Assembly: GCA_048266425.1 (NCBI GenBank)
Contig: JBLWZN010000005.1
Span: 53,892-117,891 of the forward strand
DNA: 64,000 bases
Source of the DNA: Cerina sp048266425
GTDB taxonomy: Bacteria > Bacteroidota > Bacteroidia > Flavobacteriales > Flavobacteriaceae
Direction: 5' to 3'
The notes below the pieces were generated by a model. It worked only from the letters and a program-made list of their open reading frames with translations. It was not told the DNA's origin and did not search any database. The position numbers and the translations under genes are program-made. This document shows positions 1 to 7,955 of the stretch, piece by piece (position 1 is the stretch's first letter; each line of letters opens with the position of its first letter).

Positions 1-405
1 GTTATGTGTAAGATCTGTACTGTAATTTTCCTTGAAACGTTCCTTTACCTTATCCATGATCTCATCTACCGTAAGGTTTCGATCAAATAGGAAGACCCCT
101 TTTAGCTCGATGGGCTTAGGGTTCAAGGGAATGACGGAAGTTAATTCTTTTATTGAAACAGCTGTTTTCTCATATCCCATGCTAGAGATATGCAGGGAGT
201 CGGTGGGCGACGGGTTAGCGTCCAAGGGTATACTGAACCTTCCCTCCTCATTTGTGATAAGTCCGCCGTGTTCCGAAAACTGGACGGTAGCATAGGGGAT
301 GGGTTCCATGGTTTTGCCATCCACAACGGTCGACGTTATGGTCTGTGCATTTAGGGAAAGAACCAAAACAACAAGTAAGGATGTAAAAAAGAAATTTTTA
401 CTCAT
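1..405 (-). CDS. Secreted carboxypeptidase-like regulatory-domain protein, N-terminal part
   Basis: The reading frame opens with ATG at 405 and runs off the left edge, so about 135 residues are seen. It starts with a clear signal peptide (charged MSKN, a hydrophobic run, cleavage after LNAQ). Next comes a beta-sandwich of the carboxypeptidase-D regulatory type: a TITSTVVDGKTMEPIPYA-like strand, a GGLITNEEGRF turn, and a DSLHISSMGYEK strand. In Bacteroidota this domain is found at the front of many outer-membrane or periplasmic proteins. It does not define a substrate, and the rest of the protein is outside the window. The function is therefore open; the domain call is fairly safe. Confidence 0.75.
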   Translation of the reverse strand, partial: MSKNFFFTSLLVVLVLSLNAQTITSTVVDGKTMEPIPYATVQFSEHGGLITNEEGRFSIPLDANPSPTDSLHISSMGYEKTAVSIKELTSVIPLNPKPIELKGVFLFDRNLTVDEIMDKVKERFKENYSTDLTHN

Positions 406-463
406 AAATCGTATAATTGAACGCCAAATTATTGGTATTGATCGAATTTTTTTGCCAAAAATC

Positions 464-889
464 TCACAAATCTTCCAAGTTGGTCGGGGAGCTATCCGTC
501 TTAAAGTTGAGCATTTTTTTAAAGAATTTTTGAATTGCCTTGGTATCCGATCGAACTTTTATAAAATGATGGTCGCGGTATATTGCATAATGGGCAACAT
601 CTCCTTTGTACACCGAAAGTTTATAATACGGAATCACAAGGGCAAAGGTTTCTAAAAGGGACCTAAAACGGACAATAATTCCTTTGGGCCGTAATTCAAT
701 ATTGCAGGTGTCCACATTATTGTCCAGCAACAATAAGTTGCGGATCTCTACACTGGTTTCCGTAATAAATAGTTTTGGGGAACCAATCCCGCTCATGTCC
801 CACCGTTGTTTTAGGGTAAAGGGTTTGCCTACTTGGTCCTCTACCTTTTTGGTGATCTCCAAGTTTTTATAGGATACGTTTAATAGCAT
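464..889 (-). CDS. Conserved hypothetical protein, 141 aa
   Basis: A soluble-looking 141-residue protein without signal peptide or membrane segment. It is rich in beta-prone stretches (for example IRNLLLLDNNVDTCNIEL and KLSVYKGDVAHYAIYRDHHF) and ends in a short basic helix. I do not recognise a named domain; it has the look of a small conserved flavobacterial protein of unknown function. It lies 58 bases upstream of the secreted protein at 1-405 on the same strand and could be co-transcribed with it. A TAACTTTG box at 930-937 on the minus strand, 40 bases before the ATG, is a plausible promoter. No function is proposed. Confidence 0.6.
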   Translation of the reverse strand: MLLNVSYKNLEITKKVEDQVGKPFTLKQRWDMSGIGSPKLFITETSVEIRNLLLLDNNVDTCNIELRPKGIIVRFRSLLETFALVIPYYKLSVYKGDVAHYAIYRDHHFIKVRSDTKAIQKFFKKMLNFKTDSSPTNLEDL

Positions 890-929
890 GTTTATATAGG
901 ACGAACCAAGCTTTAATTTGTTACAGGTG

Positions 930-937
930 CAAAGTTA
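930..937 (-). promoter_or_regulatory. Putative -7 box (TAACTTTG) for the 141-aa gene
   Basis: Read on the minus strand, 937 to 930 is TAACTTTG. It matches the TAnnTTTG -7 element known from Bacteroidota primary sigma factor promoters. It lies 40 bases before the ATG at 889. No clear TTTG -33 element is visible. Confidence 0.45.
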
Positions 938-1107
938 GGTGTTGGGTTTGTCTTAATGTTTTGCAATTCCTTGCAAAATGGTCTTCTGCGCCCATATTTT
1001 GCCAATTTCGTTCCAAAACACTGCCATGTAATCCAAAAATGCCTTTAACTGGACACAAAATCCAAATCTTTCGGAGGATTCAAAAATCATAAGAAGAACT
1101 CATTGTT

Positions 1108-1115
1108 TATATTTG
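1108..1115 (+). promoter_or_regulatory. Putative -7 box (TATATTTG) for argS
   Basis: TATATTTG fits the Bacteroidota TAnnTTTG -7 element. It stands 19 bases before the argS ATG. The same 19-20 base gap is seen before the glycosyltransferase gene at 22433 and the DUF5606 gene at 25864. Confidence 0.55.
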
Positions 1116-1134
1116 CAACCTAAATTTCGTTGCC

Positions 1135-2946
1135 ATGCAGATTCAGGATATACTATTGACCCATATTAAGACGGCGGCTACTTCTATCTATGGAGTGGAA
1201 TTGGATTCTGTGGAATTCCAACCTACCCGTAAGGATTTTGAGGGGGATGTAACTGTGGTAGTTTTTCCTATGCTACGCGTAATCAAAGGCAATCCTGCTC
1301 AGATTGGGGAACAGATCGGCCAGTATTTAAAGGAGAATGTTAAGGAGGTTGTTGATTTTAATGTAATAAAGGGATTTTTGAACCTTGTTGTAGGGGATGC
1401 CTATTATCTGGATTTTTTCAATTTAATTAGGGGAGAAAAGGCTTTCGGCTCCGTACCGGAACAATCCCAAGATGCGGTTTTGGTGGAATATTCATCTCCC
1501 AATACCAATAAGCCCTTGCATTTGGGGCATATCCGAAATAATTTGTTGGGATATTCCGTTGCCGAGATACTTAAGGCCTCCGGAAAAAAGGTCTATAAGA
1601 CCCAAATTATCAACGATCGGGGAATCCATATCTGCAAGAGCATGTTGGCCTGGAAAAAGTTTGGCCATGGTGAAACCCCCGAAAGTACTGGCTTAAAAGG
1701 GGACAAACTGGTGGGCAATTATTATGTCGCCTTTGATAAGGCCTATAAATCCGAGGTGGCCGAGCTGGTGGCCAAGGGAATCGATCAAAAGGAAGCCGAA
1801 AAGAAGGCACCACTGCTTTTGGAAGCCCAGGAAATGTTGTTAAAATGGGAGGCGGGCGACCCAGAAACGGTCAGCCTATGGAAAACCATGAATGGCTGGG
1901 TATATGATGGCTTTGAGGTGACCTATAAGAATTTGGGAGTCGATTTTGATAAGCTCTATTATGAAAGCAAAACATACCTGCTAGGCAAGGAGGTAGTAGC
2001 TTACGGCTTGGAAAATGGGGTTTTCTACAAGAAAGAAGATGGTAGCGTTTGGATAGATTTGACCGAGGACGGACTGGATGAAAAGATTGTCTTACGGGCT
2101 GATGGCACTGCCGTTTACATGACCCAGGATATTGGAACTGCCATCCAAAGGGCCAAGGATTTCCCGGATATAGGCGGTATGGTCTACACGGTAGGCAACG
2201 AACAGGACTATCACTTTAAAGTGCTTTTCCTGATCTTAAGGAAATTGGGATATTCTTGGGCGGAACACCTGTATCATTTGAGTTATGGAATGGTAGATCT
2301 GCCCAGCGGGAAAATGAAGAGCAGGGAAGGTACTGTAGTGGATGCGGATGACCTCATGGGCGATATGACCGCTACCGCGGAGGCCATCTCCAAGGAACTG
2401 GGCAAATTGGAGGATTATTCAGAAGCTGAAAAACAGGACTTGTACCATATGATCGGCCTCGGAGCTTTAAAATATTATATTCTAAAGGTAGATCCCAAAA
2501 AGAGGATATTGTTCAATCCGGAGGAATCGGTAGATTTCCAAGGGAATACGGGACCATTTATCCAATACACTTATGCCAGGATACAATCCATATTGAGAAA
2601 GGCAGAATTTAGTATTGATGATAATGTTACCCTGAGCGCAGGCCCTGATGGCAAAGCTGGACAGGTGGTTGAAGGGCTGCATGATAAAGAAAAGGAACTG
2701 ATCAAGCAGATCCAATTATTTCCGGAGACCGTGCAATTGGCGGCGGAAAATTTTAGTCCCGCCCTAATTGCCAATTATACCTATGACTTGGTCAAGGAAT
2801 TCAATTCCTTTTACCAGAACGTCTCCATCCTCGGGGAGACCGAGGAGTCCAAGAGAATCCTAAGGGTACAGTTGGCCCAAAAGGTAGGGGAAGTAATTCT
2901 ATCAGCCTTCAAAATGTTGGGTATAGAGGTTCCCGAAAGGATGTAG
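1135..2946 (+). CDS. argS: Arginine--tRNA ligase
   Basis: Class I arginyl-tRNA synthetase, which charges tRNA-Arg using ATP in the cytoplasm. The 603-residue length is normal for bacterial enzymes. The N-terminal tRNA-recognition (Add-1) domain occupies about residues 1-100. The HIGH-type signature reads HLGH at 129-132 within SSPNTNKPLHLGH. The KMSKS-equivalent loop is KMKSREG near residues 393-400, with the substitution usual for this enzyme. The C-terminal DALR anticodon-binding domain follows from about residue 470 and includes FIQYTYARIQSILRKA. The ATG at 1135 has a TATATTTG box just upstream. It is a single gene, convergent with the HAD phosphatase gene downstream. Confidence 0.97.
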   Translation: MQIQDILLTHIKTAATSIYGVELDSVEFQPTRKDFEGDVTVVVFPMLRVIKGNPAQIGEQIGQYLKENVKEVVDFNVIKGFLNLVVGDAYYLDFFNLIRGEKAFGSVPEQSQDAVLVEYSSPNTNKPLHLGHIRNNLLGYSVAEILKASGKKVYKTQIINDRGIHICKSMLAWKKFGHGETPESTGLKGDKLVGNYYVAFDKAYKSEVAELVAKGIDQKEAEKKAPLLLEAQEMLLKWEAGDPETVSLWKTMNGWVYDGFEVTYKNLGVDFDKLYYESKTYLLGKEVVAYGLENGVFYKKEDGSVWIDLTEDGLDEKIVLRADGTAVYMTQDIGTAIQRAKDFPDIGGMVYTVGNEQDYHFKVLFLILRKLGYSWAEHLYHLSYGMVDLPSGKMKSREGTVVDADDLMGDMTATAEAISKELGKLEDYSEAEKQDLYHMIGLGALKYYILKVDPKKRILFNPEESVDFQGNTGPFIQYTYARIQSILRKAEFSIDDNVTLSAGPDGKAGQVVEGLHDKEKELIKQIQLFPETVQLAAENFSPALIANYTYDLVKEFNSFYQNVSILGETEESKRILRVQLAQKVGEVILSAFKMLGIEVPERM

Positions 2947-2960
2947 TTGCCCTTTAGAAC

Positions 2961-2981
2961 CCAAAGGCCTTTGCCTTTTTT
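2961..2981 (+). terminator. Weak hairpin terminator after argS
   Basis: AAAGGC at 2963-2968 pairs with GCCTTT at 2973-2978 around a four-base loop, and the T-run continues to 2981. It sits 14 bases after the argS stop, in the 47-base gap to the convergent HAD gene. The stem is short, so efficiency is uncertain. Confidence 0.45.
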
Positions 2982-2993
2982 GGCATCTAAAAC

Positions 2994-3674
2994 CTATGGG
3001 GTCCAAATTAAATGCTCTCTTTCAAGAAATTCTACTGCCTCTTTAAGATTTAAAAATACCTTGTCCGCTTGGGATAAATTTTGGTGCAATTCGGCATCGC
3101 CTTGAATGGCATAGCAGGTGAGTCCCGCTGCTTTGGCCGCTTTGGTGCCGTTAGCGGTATCCTCGAAAACCAGGTATTCTTCTTTGTTAAAGCCCAAGAA
3201 CTCGACTGCCTGTAGATAGCCCTCGGGATCCGGCTTACTATTTGCCACATCATCAAAAGTAATCGAAGTCTTAAAAAATGATTTAATCCCCTTTTCTTTA
3301 AGGATTGGGTCTACCTGGGACCTAACACTTCCTGTTACTAGCGCCATCGGGAAGCCTTTTTGATGAAAATATTGCAGTGAATCCAATGCATAGGGCATAA
3401 ATTCGATGTCCCTGGGACTCATCAACCCGCTGTAGATTGCCTTTGCATTTTCGATCATGGTTTCTGCGGGTACCCCAAAACCATTTTTGGAAATAATCGA
3501 TTCCGCATATTCCAGAGCCGGAATTCCGGCAACCTCCCTTAAGTAGGTATCATAGTCTATAGCTAGGCCGTATTGGGACAATACTTGGTTCCAGCATTGA
3601 AAATGTATAATTTCCGAATTAACGAGCGTGCCGTCAAAATCGAATAGTATAGCTTTTATTTTATCTTCGGGCAT
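2994..3674 (-). CDS. HAD-superfamily hydrolase, beta-phosphoglucomutase-like
   Basis: A 226-residue haloacid-dehalogenase phosphatase of the subfamily with a helical cap after motif I. Motif I is DFDGT at residues 12-16, with Asp12 as the likely nucleophile and Asp14 as the acid/base. Motif II is the LVTGS threonine near residue 115. The Lys of KPDPEGY is motif III, and the acidic FEDTANG is motif IV. Such proteins act on sugar phosphates or other small phosphate esters, and the substrate cannot be read from sequence. It begins 48 bases after the TonB-receptor stop on the same strand, so it may be the last gene of the sigma/FecR/receptor unit. A link to signalling is only inferred from position. 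Confidence 0.85.
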   Translation of the reverse strand: MPEDKIKAILFDFDGTLVNSEIIHFQCWNQVLSQYGLAIDYDTYLREVAGIPALEYAESIISKNGFGVPAETMIENAKAIYSGLMSPRDIEFMPYALDSLQYFHQKGFPMALVTGSVRSQVDPILKEKGIKSFFKTSITFDDVANSKPDPEGYLQAVEFLGFNKEEYLVFEDTANGTKAAKAAGLTCYAIQGDAELHQNLSQADKVFLNLKEAVEFLEREHLIWTP

Positions 3675-3722
3675 AAATTGGATTTTTTCGCTAAGGTATC
3701 GATATGTTTTAGTTTTTGGTCC

Positions 3723-6278
3723 TCAAAAACTTATTCTAAAACTTATATTGGGGGTAATACCGAGCGATAAGCGTTCAATTGTCTCAATTTCGTTTTGGTC
3801 GTTCAAGCGAAAATAGGTGTTCAGTATATTTTTTTTGTTCATGATGTTCAATACGGAAACACCTGTAAATGCCTTTACCGAGCGTCCCATGTTAAAGTGA
3901 TAGGTACAGGAGGCGTCCGCCCTAAAATAATCCGGAATCCTGCTGCTGTTGGGTTCCGCATAATTAATTTCATTGGGAAATACATCGGTGTCGATCGGAT
4001 CGCTTTCCAATGGCTCTGTATATGGTTTTCCCGAATGGTAGTTGGCTCCAAGGCCGAAGTTAAAATTCTTGAAGGTGTAGGTGCCGGCAAGCGTCACCGT
4101 GTGCCTTATATCCAGATTGTTTGGAAATTCATGGGGCTCAAGGTCATCAAAATGGTAATTGTTGAGGTTGTAGGCGTAGCTCAACCAGGTACTATAGGTC
4201 GCCGTCTTCTTATTGATCAGAAACTCTGCCCCCCAAATGTGGTAACTTCCTATTTCCCCATTAAATTGGTCTTTATTTTGAAATCCCTGGGTCGCCGTGC
4301 TAATGCCGTCAACCTTCTTGAAGAATCCTTCCGCACCAATATAAAGACTTCTTTTTTGGTAATTGAGACCCAACGATGCTTGCTTGCTCTTTGTTATAGG
4401 CAAACGGTCGTTATCGGATAGAATCCATCGCCTTTTTTCAACACCTAGAAAGTTTTGTTCCAGATCAATTATTTGGTTTGTAGTCTGGCTCTTAAATTCT
4501 CCCAATAATTCGGCCTTGATGTATTTGGTAATGGTATAATTGAGATTTAGTCTTGGTTCCAAGTAAAAAGCATCGAATGAATTATAGGTCTTTAGGTTTT
4601 TAATATAATTTAACCTTATACCGCCCCTGGCGAACCATTTTTTGTCCATAGAGGTATAGGTTATCTCCGAGAATAGGGAGTGGGTCCTATTCACGCCTTT
4701 AATATCGCTCCTAAACTCGGGTTCGGTTACCTGGGTATAATTGGTAATTCCGACCTCGTTCAACTGATAGCCGTTGAGCCAATTCAGGGTATTTCCCACG
4801 GCGTAATTGGAATTCAATTTAATTGCCTTTTCCAATACTTGGTTGCTTTGGGACAGCTGCTGTGTTTCCGAAGCAATGGATTGGGAATCCAAATCGTATT
4901 GGGTATAATAGAGATTTAAAAAAGTACGGAACCTTGGGGACCAAGTGCTTTCCAAACTGCCACCAAAGGATAGGTTGTTTTGTTTTAGGATGCTTTGATC
5001 GCTGATATCGCCAATCTTTTCACTGTAATTGAGGTGATTGTTAATATTAATGATGCTAAGTCGCAATTTCTGATTTGCATTGATATCGTAGAGCAGCTTT
5101 CCGGAAACATCGTAAAAATAAAAGTCATCGTCCCGGACTATATCGCTATCGCCCGTTCCGGTATTATTATCTTGGACATCGCTGTCCTGGAAGGCTTTTT
5201 CATAAAATCTATCGTAGATCGGGGCATCGAGAAAATCGGTGAAGGAGCGCCTTCCCGAAAACTGAAAGGATATTTTATCCGAAATGGGGACATGGCCGTA
5301 AAGATCACCGTACAAAAGATTAATTCCTGCACCGCCCTCAAAGGTCTGGCGAACCTCATTGTCGGATTCTAAATTGATTACGCTGCTTACCCCATCCCCA
5401 AACTCTACACTTGTCCCGTTTTTTATTACGCTTACATTTTTGGTTAGGTAAGGGTTGAACGCGGAAATCATACCAAAAAAATGACCGGATTGATACATTT
5501 TGATGCCGTCCCATAAAATCAGGTTTTGATCGTTGGTGCCGCCCCTGATATTTATATCGGATACGGTCTCGTCCACACTTTTGATCCCCGGCAATGCCTG
5601 TATGGCCTGTAGGACATCCGGTTCTATTTGGCCTGGCAATATCCCAAATTTATCGGTAACCAACTGAATACTTCCATCCTGTTCCTTGCTGATCCCAGAT
5701 GTAAGGAACTCATAGACGACCACTTCTTTCAATTCTTGATAGGTGGGGGACATCAGGATGGTAGCGCATGGATTATTGCTTCGCAACTCTTCCGCCAAAA
5801 TATACTGGGTTCTATAACCAATATGCTTAATGGCGATCTTTGCATATCTCGGTACATCGTTAATTTGGAATTGCCCGTCCCTATCTGCTATAAGATGAAT
5901 GTTTGCTCCCAAAACTTCTACGGTCGCCCCGATCAAGGAGTTTTTTTCAAAATTGTCAAGGATCTTGGCGCAAAGGTCCACCGTATCGCTTTTGGTAATG
6001 GTATAATAGCGATCGTTGAGCTGGGAGAACTTTAAGTGGGTCTGGGCACGGAGATTGTGTATAATCCCTGTCAAGGATTCTTCTTTAGGAACACTAATCA
6101 TCAATGGCGTTAAATCGGAATCGATATAGGAGAATTTAATATCGTATTCCAGCTCCAGCTGCTCTAAATAGGTTGAGAGGGAAATTTTTTGGGCAGTAGT
6201 ATCCTGCGCCTTGCCGTTAAAGGACATTAAAGTGGTTAGGAAATAAAAAACAATGATATAATTATGGCTCTTCGGCAT
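3723..6278 (-). CDS. STN-domain TonB-dependent outer-membrane receptor
   Basis: An 851-residue outer-membrane receptor with a signal peptide cut near residues 24-25 (after GKAQ). Visible domains in order are an STN/secretin N-terminal domain (about 30-95), a carboxypeptidase-like beta-sandwich (about 100-185), a plug with the typical RGGTNDQNLILWDGIKMYQ stretch (about 200-310), and a beta-barrel ending in phenylalanine (ISFRISF). The STN domain is the part that contacts FecR-type anti-sigma factors in surface signalling. The gene overlaps the FecR gene by 17 bases, which supports one operon and a receptor-transducer pair. The ligand is unknown. The barrel lacks the size (about 1000 residues) and the SusD partner gene expected of a SusC-type glycan importer. 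Confidence 0.9.
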   Translation of the reverse strand: MPKSHNYIIVFYFLTTLMSFNGKAQDTTAQKISLSTYLEQLELEYDIKFSYIDSDLTPLMISVPKEESLTGIIHNLRAQTHLKFSQLNDRYYTITKSDTVDLCAKILDNFEKNSLIGATVEVLGANIHLIADRDGQFQINDVPRYAKIAIKHIGYRTQYILAEELRSNNPCATILMSPTYQELKEVVVYEFLTSGISKEQDGSIQLVTDKFGILPGQIEPDVLQAIQALPGIKSVDETVSDINIRGGTNDQNLILWDGIKMYQSGHFFGMISAFNPYLTKNVSVIKNGTSVEFGDGVSSVINLESDNEVRQTFEGGAGINLLYGDLYGHVPISDKISFQFSGRRSFTDFLDAPIYDRFYEKAFQDSDVQDNNTGTGDSDIVRDDDFYFYDVSGKLLYDINANQKLRLSIININNHLNYSEKIGDISDQSILKQNNLSFGGSLESTWSPRFRTFLNLYYTQYDLDSQSIASETQQLSQSNQVLEKAIKLNSNYAVGNTLNWLNGYQLNEVGITNYTQVTEPEFRSDIKGVNRTHSLFSEITYTSMDKKWFARGGIRLNYIKNLKTYNSFDAFYLEPRLNLNYTITKYIKAELLGEFKSQTTNQIIDLEQNFLGVEKRRWILSDNDRLPITKSKQASLGLNYQKRSLYIGAEGFFKKVDGISTATQGFQNKDQFNGEIGSYHIWGAEFLINKKTATYSTWLSYAYNLNNYHFDDLEPHEFPNNLDIRHTVTLAGTYTFKNFNFGLGANYHSGKPYTEPLESDPIDTDVFPNEINYAEPNSSRIPDYFRADASCTYHFNMGRSVKAFTGVSVLNIMNKKNILNTYFRLNDQNEIETIERLSLGITPNISFRISF

Positions 6279-7173
6279 AGAACAACACCTTATTTCCTTC
6301 CAATTTAAATTTCATACCGGCAGGAACGCTTATACTACGCAACGCCAATTCCTTATCGGTATTGCTAAAAGATCCGGTAAATAATCGATTCAGGTCTATG
6401 TTGTTTGTGCTTACCTCTATGTTGAATTGCCTTTGAAACTCGTCCAGGACAAATTTTAAGGGAATACTCTTAAAACTACTTTCCTCCTTAATCCAGGATG
6501 GTTCTTTAGCATTAATAATTTTGGAAGTTCTAAATTGGCCATTGACGACCCACAGCGCCTGGCCTGCAGGGAGCTTTGTTTCTTTTTGGCCGTACAGGAC
6601 ACTGACCAATCCTTCATAACAGCTAACCTCAAAAAAGCCCTTTCGGTTCTCCACATTAAATTGGGTCCCAAGTACGGTTACGGTTCCTTCATCCGTGGTT
6701 ACGGTAAAGCGTTTGCCTTTTGATACCTTAAAAAATGCTTCCCCGTTAAGCGTGATATTTCTTTGTTGGTTCCAGCCTTTTTTGCTGTAGGAAATTTGGG
6801 ATTCGGCATTCAACAGCACTTCGGAGGCATCTGGAAGTACGATATTTGCACGTTCGGCATACTGCGTACGAACGGTTTTGTTCACCGTATTTGTGTAATA
6901 AATAAAGCTCGCGCCAAAAATTATGGCGATAGCGGCCGCAATCCTCAGATATTTTTTAATTGGGTTAATAGCTATGGCCTTGCCCCTCATTTGTCGCCTT
7001 TTGCTGTCCAAGGATCTTTGCGCGTTGGCCATGTCAAAATCGGGACCTTCCAAGGTATTGGAGGCTTCCACTATTTTTCTATAGGTCCTGTATTCCTTAG
7101 ACTTCTTAAAAATGGCCAACTCTTCCGGGGAGAGTTCGTTGTTCAGCCATTTTGCCAAATAGTTTTCTTGCAT
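6262..7173 (-). CDS. FecR-family anti-sigma factor
   Basis: A single-pass inner-membrane anti-sigma regulator. From the ATG at 7173 (MQENYLAKWLNNELS) it has 303 residues: a cytoplasmic N-terminal sigma-binding segment, a membrane helix (LRIAAAIAIIFGASFIYY, near residues 75-95), a periplasmic FecR domain (ANIVLPDASEVLLNAESQISY onward), and a C-terminal DUF4974-like region that faces the receptor STN domain. A TTG codon at 7206 would add 11 residues but gives a less typical start. The stop lies inside the receptor gene, so translation is probably coupled. It should hold the upstream ECF sigma factor inactive until the receptor binds its ligand. Confidence 0.9.
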   Translation of the reverse strand: MQENYLAKWLNNELSPEELAIFKKSKEYRTYRKIVEASNTLEGPDFDMANAQRSLDSKRRQMRGKAIAINPIKKYLRIAAAIAIIFGASFIYYTNTVNKTVRTQYAERANIVLPDASEVLLNAESQISYSKKGWNQQRNITLNGEAFFKVSKGKRFTVTTDEGTVTVLGTQFNVENRKGFFEVSCYEGLVSVLYGQKETKLPAGQALWVVNGQFRTSKIINAKEPSWIKEESSFKSIPLKFVLDEFQRQFNIEVSTNNIDLNRLFTGSFSNTDKELALRSISVPAGMKFKLEGNKVLFYAEEP

Positions 7174-7335
7174 GACGCTTGTCTTTACAATCTTATAACA
7201 ACCCAAAAGGTAAATACCCTACTTTCCTTGATCAAGGTTTTTCAATTAGTTTTTACCATTTGACAAGGTGCTGCACATGGCATAGGAAAACACGCTTCGG
7301 ACTACCTTACCCTATGGGAGCCGGTTAGATGACCG

Positions 7336-7866
7336 TTAGATTCCGTCGATCTGTTCCCTTAAGCTTATTAAGGCCAAGTGCATTCTTTTTTCAATCGCCT
7401 TAACACTTACCCCTTCCAGTTCGGCAATTTCAGCATATTTCCTTCCATCAATTCGGTTTAGCAAAAATGTAGTGCGCTGGTTTTCTGGCAGGTTTTGGAG
7501 CGCTTTGTCCAGTTTTTCTTTAAACTCCCGTTGTTCCATGACAAACTCAGGGGTCTCATATTCCGTGTTCGCAGATGCTTCCCTGTGTTTTAATCGTACC
7601 TTTTCTGCTTTTATCACGTTGAGGTAGAGATTATTGGCGACGGTATAAACAAAGGATTTTGCTTTTTCCGGACTTACCTTGGAGCAGTTTTCCCATAGTT
7701 TAATAAAAGCATCCTGCACCGCATCATAGGCTTTTTCTTCGTTCCCAAACTTATAATATATATAGTTGAAAATCGTTTTGGAATGGGCACTAAAGAGAGC
7801 GGCATACACCTCTTCCTCACAAACATGACTTTTATCGCCTACTTTCAATCCTTGTATTTTGGCCAA
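7336..7866 (-). CDS. ECF RNA polymerase sigma factor, Bacteroidota FecI type
   Basis: A 176-residue ECF sigma factor. Region 2 is seen as FNYIYYKFGNEEKAYDAVQDAFIKLWENC and region 4 as LPENQRTTFLLNRIDGRKYAEIAELEGVSVKAIEKR. It directs RNA polymerase to the target operon once released by the FecR protein encoded 162 bases downstream. The start is uncertain. No ATG is available; the longest frame opens with TTG at 7866, but a TATCTTTG promoter-like box overlaps that codon. A TTG at 7848 giving MKVGDKSHVCEEEV would match the usual length of the family better. Likely targets are its own operon and possibly the divergent lipoprotein gene. Confidence 0.9.
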   Translation of the reverse strand: MAKIQGLKVGDKSHVCEEEVYAALFSAHSKTIFNYIYYKFGNEEKAYDAVQDAFIKLWENCSKVSPEKAKSFVYTVANNLYLNVIKAEKVRLKHREASANTEYETPEFVMEQREFKEKLDKALQNLPENQRTTFLLNRIDGRKYAEIAELEGVSVKAIEKRMHLALISLREQIDGI

Positions 7867-7871
7867 AGATA
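7864..7871 (-). promoter_or_regulatory. Putative -7 box (TATCTTTG) overlapping the sigma gene start
   Basis: On the minus strand 7871 to 7864 reads TATCTTTG, a full TAnnTTTG match. It overlaps the furthest upstream TTG start of the sigma gene. If it is a real promoter, translation must begin further in, for instance at the TTG at 7848. Confidence 0.4.
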
Positions 7872-7955
7872 TTTGAAAAAAAATTAAAATTTAGGGTAGG
7901 GTATTTTTATAGTGGGTTGTTTTAAGGGTGTATAAACGAATAAAACCAAATCGTT

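Noticed and set aside
3723..6278. SusC-type glycan importer
   Set aside because: The receptor is only 851 residues, has an STN domain and no SusD gene next to it, so a signalling or siderophore-type receptor is a better fit.
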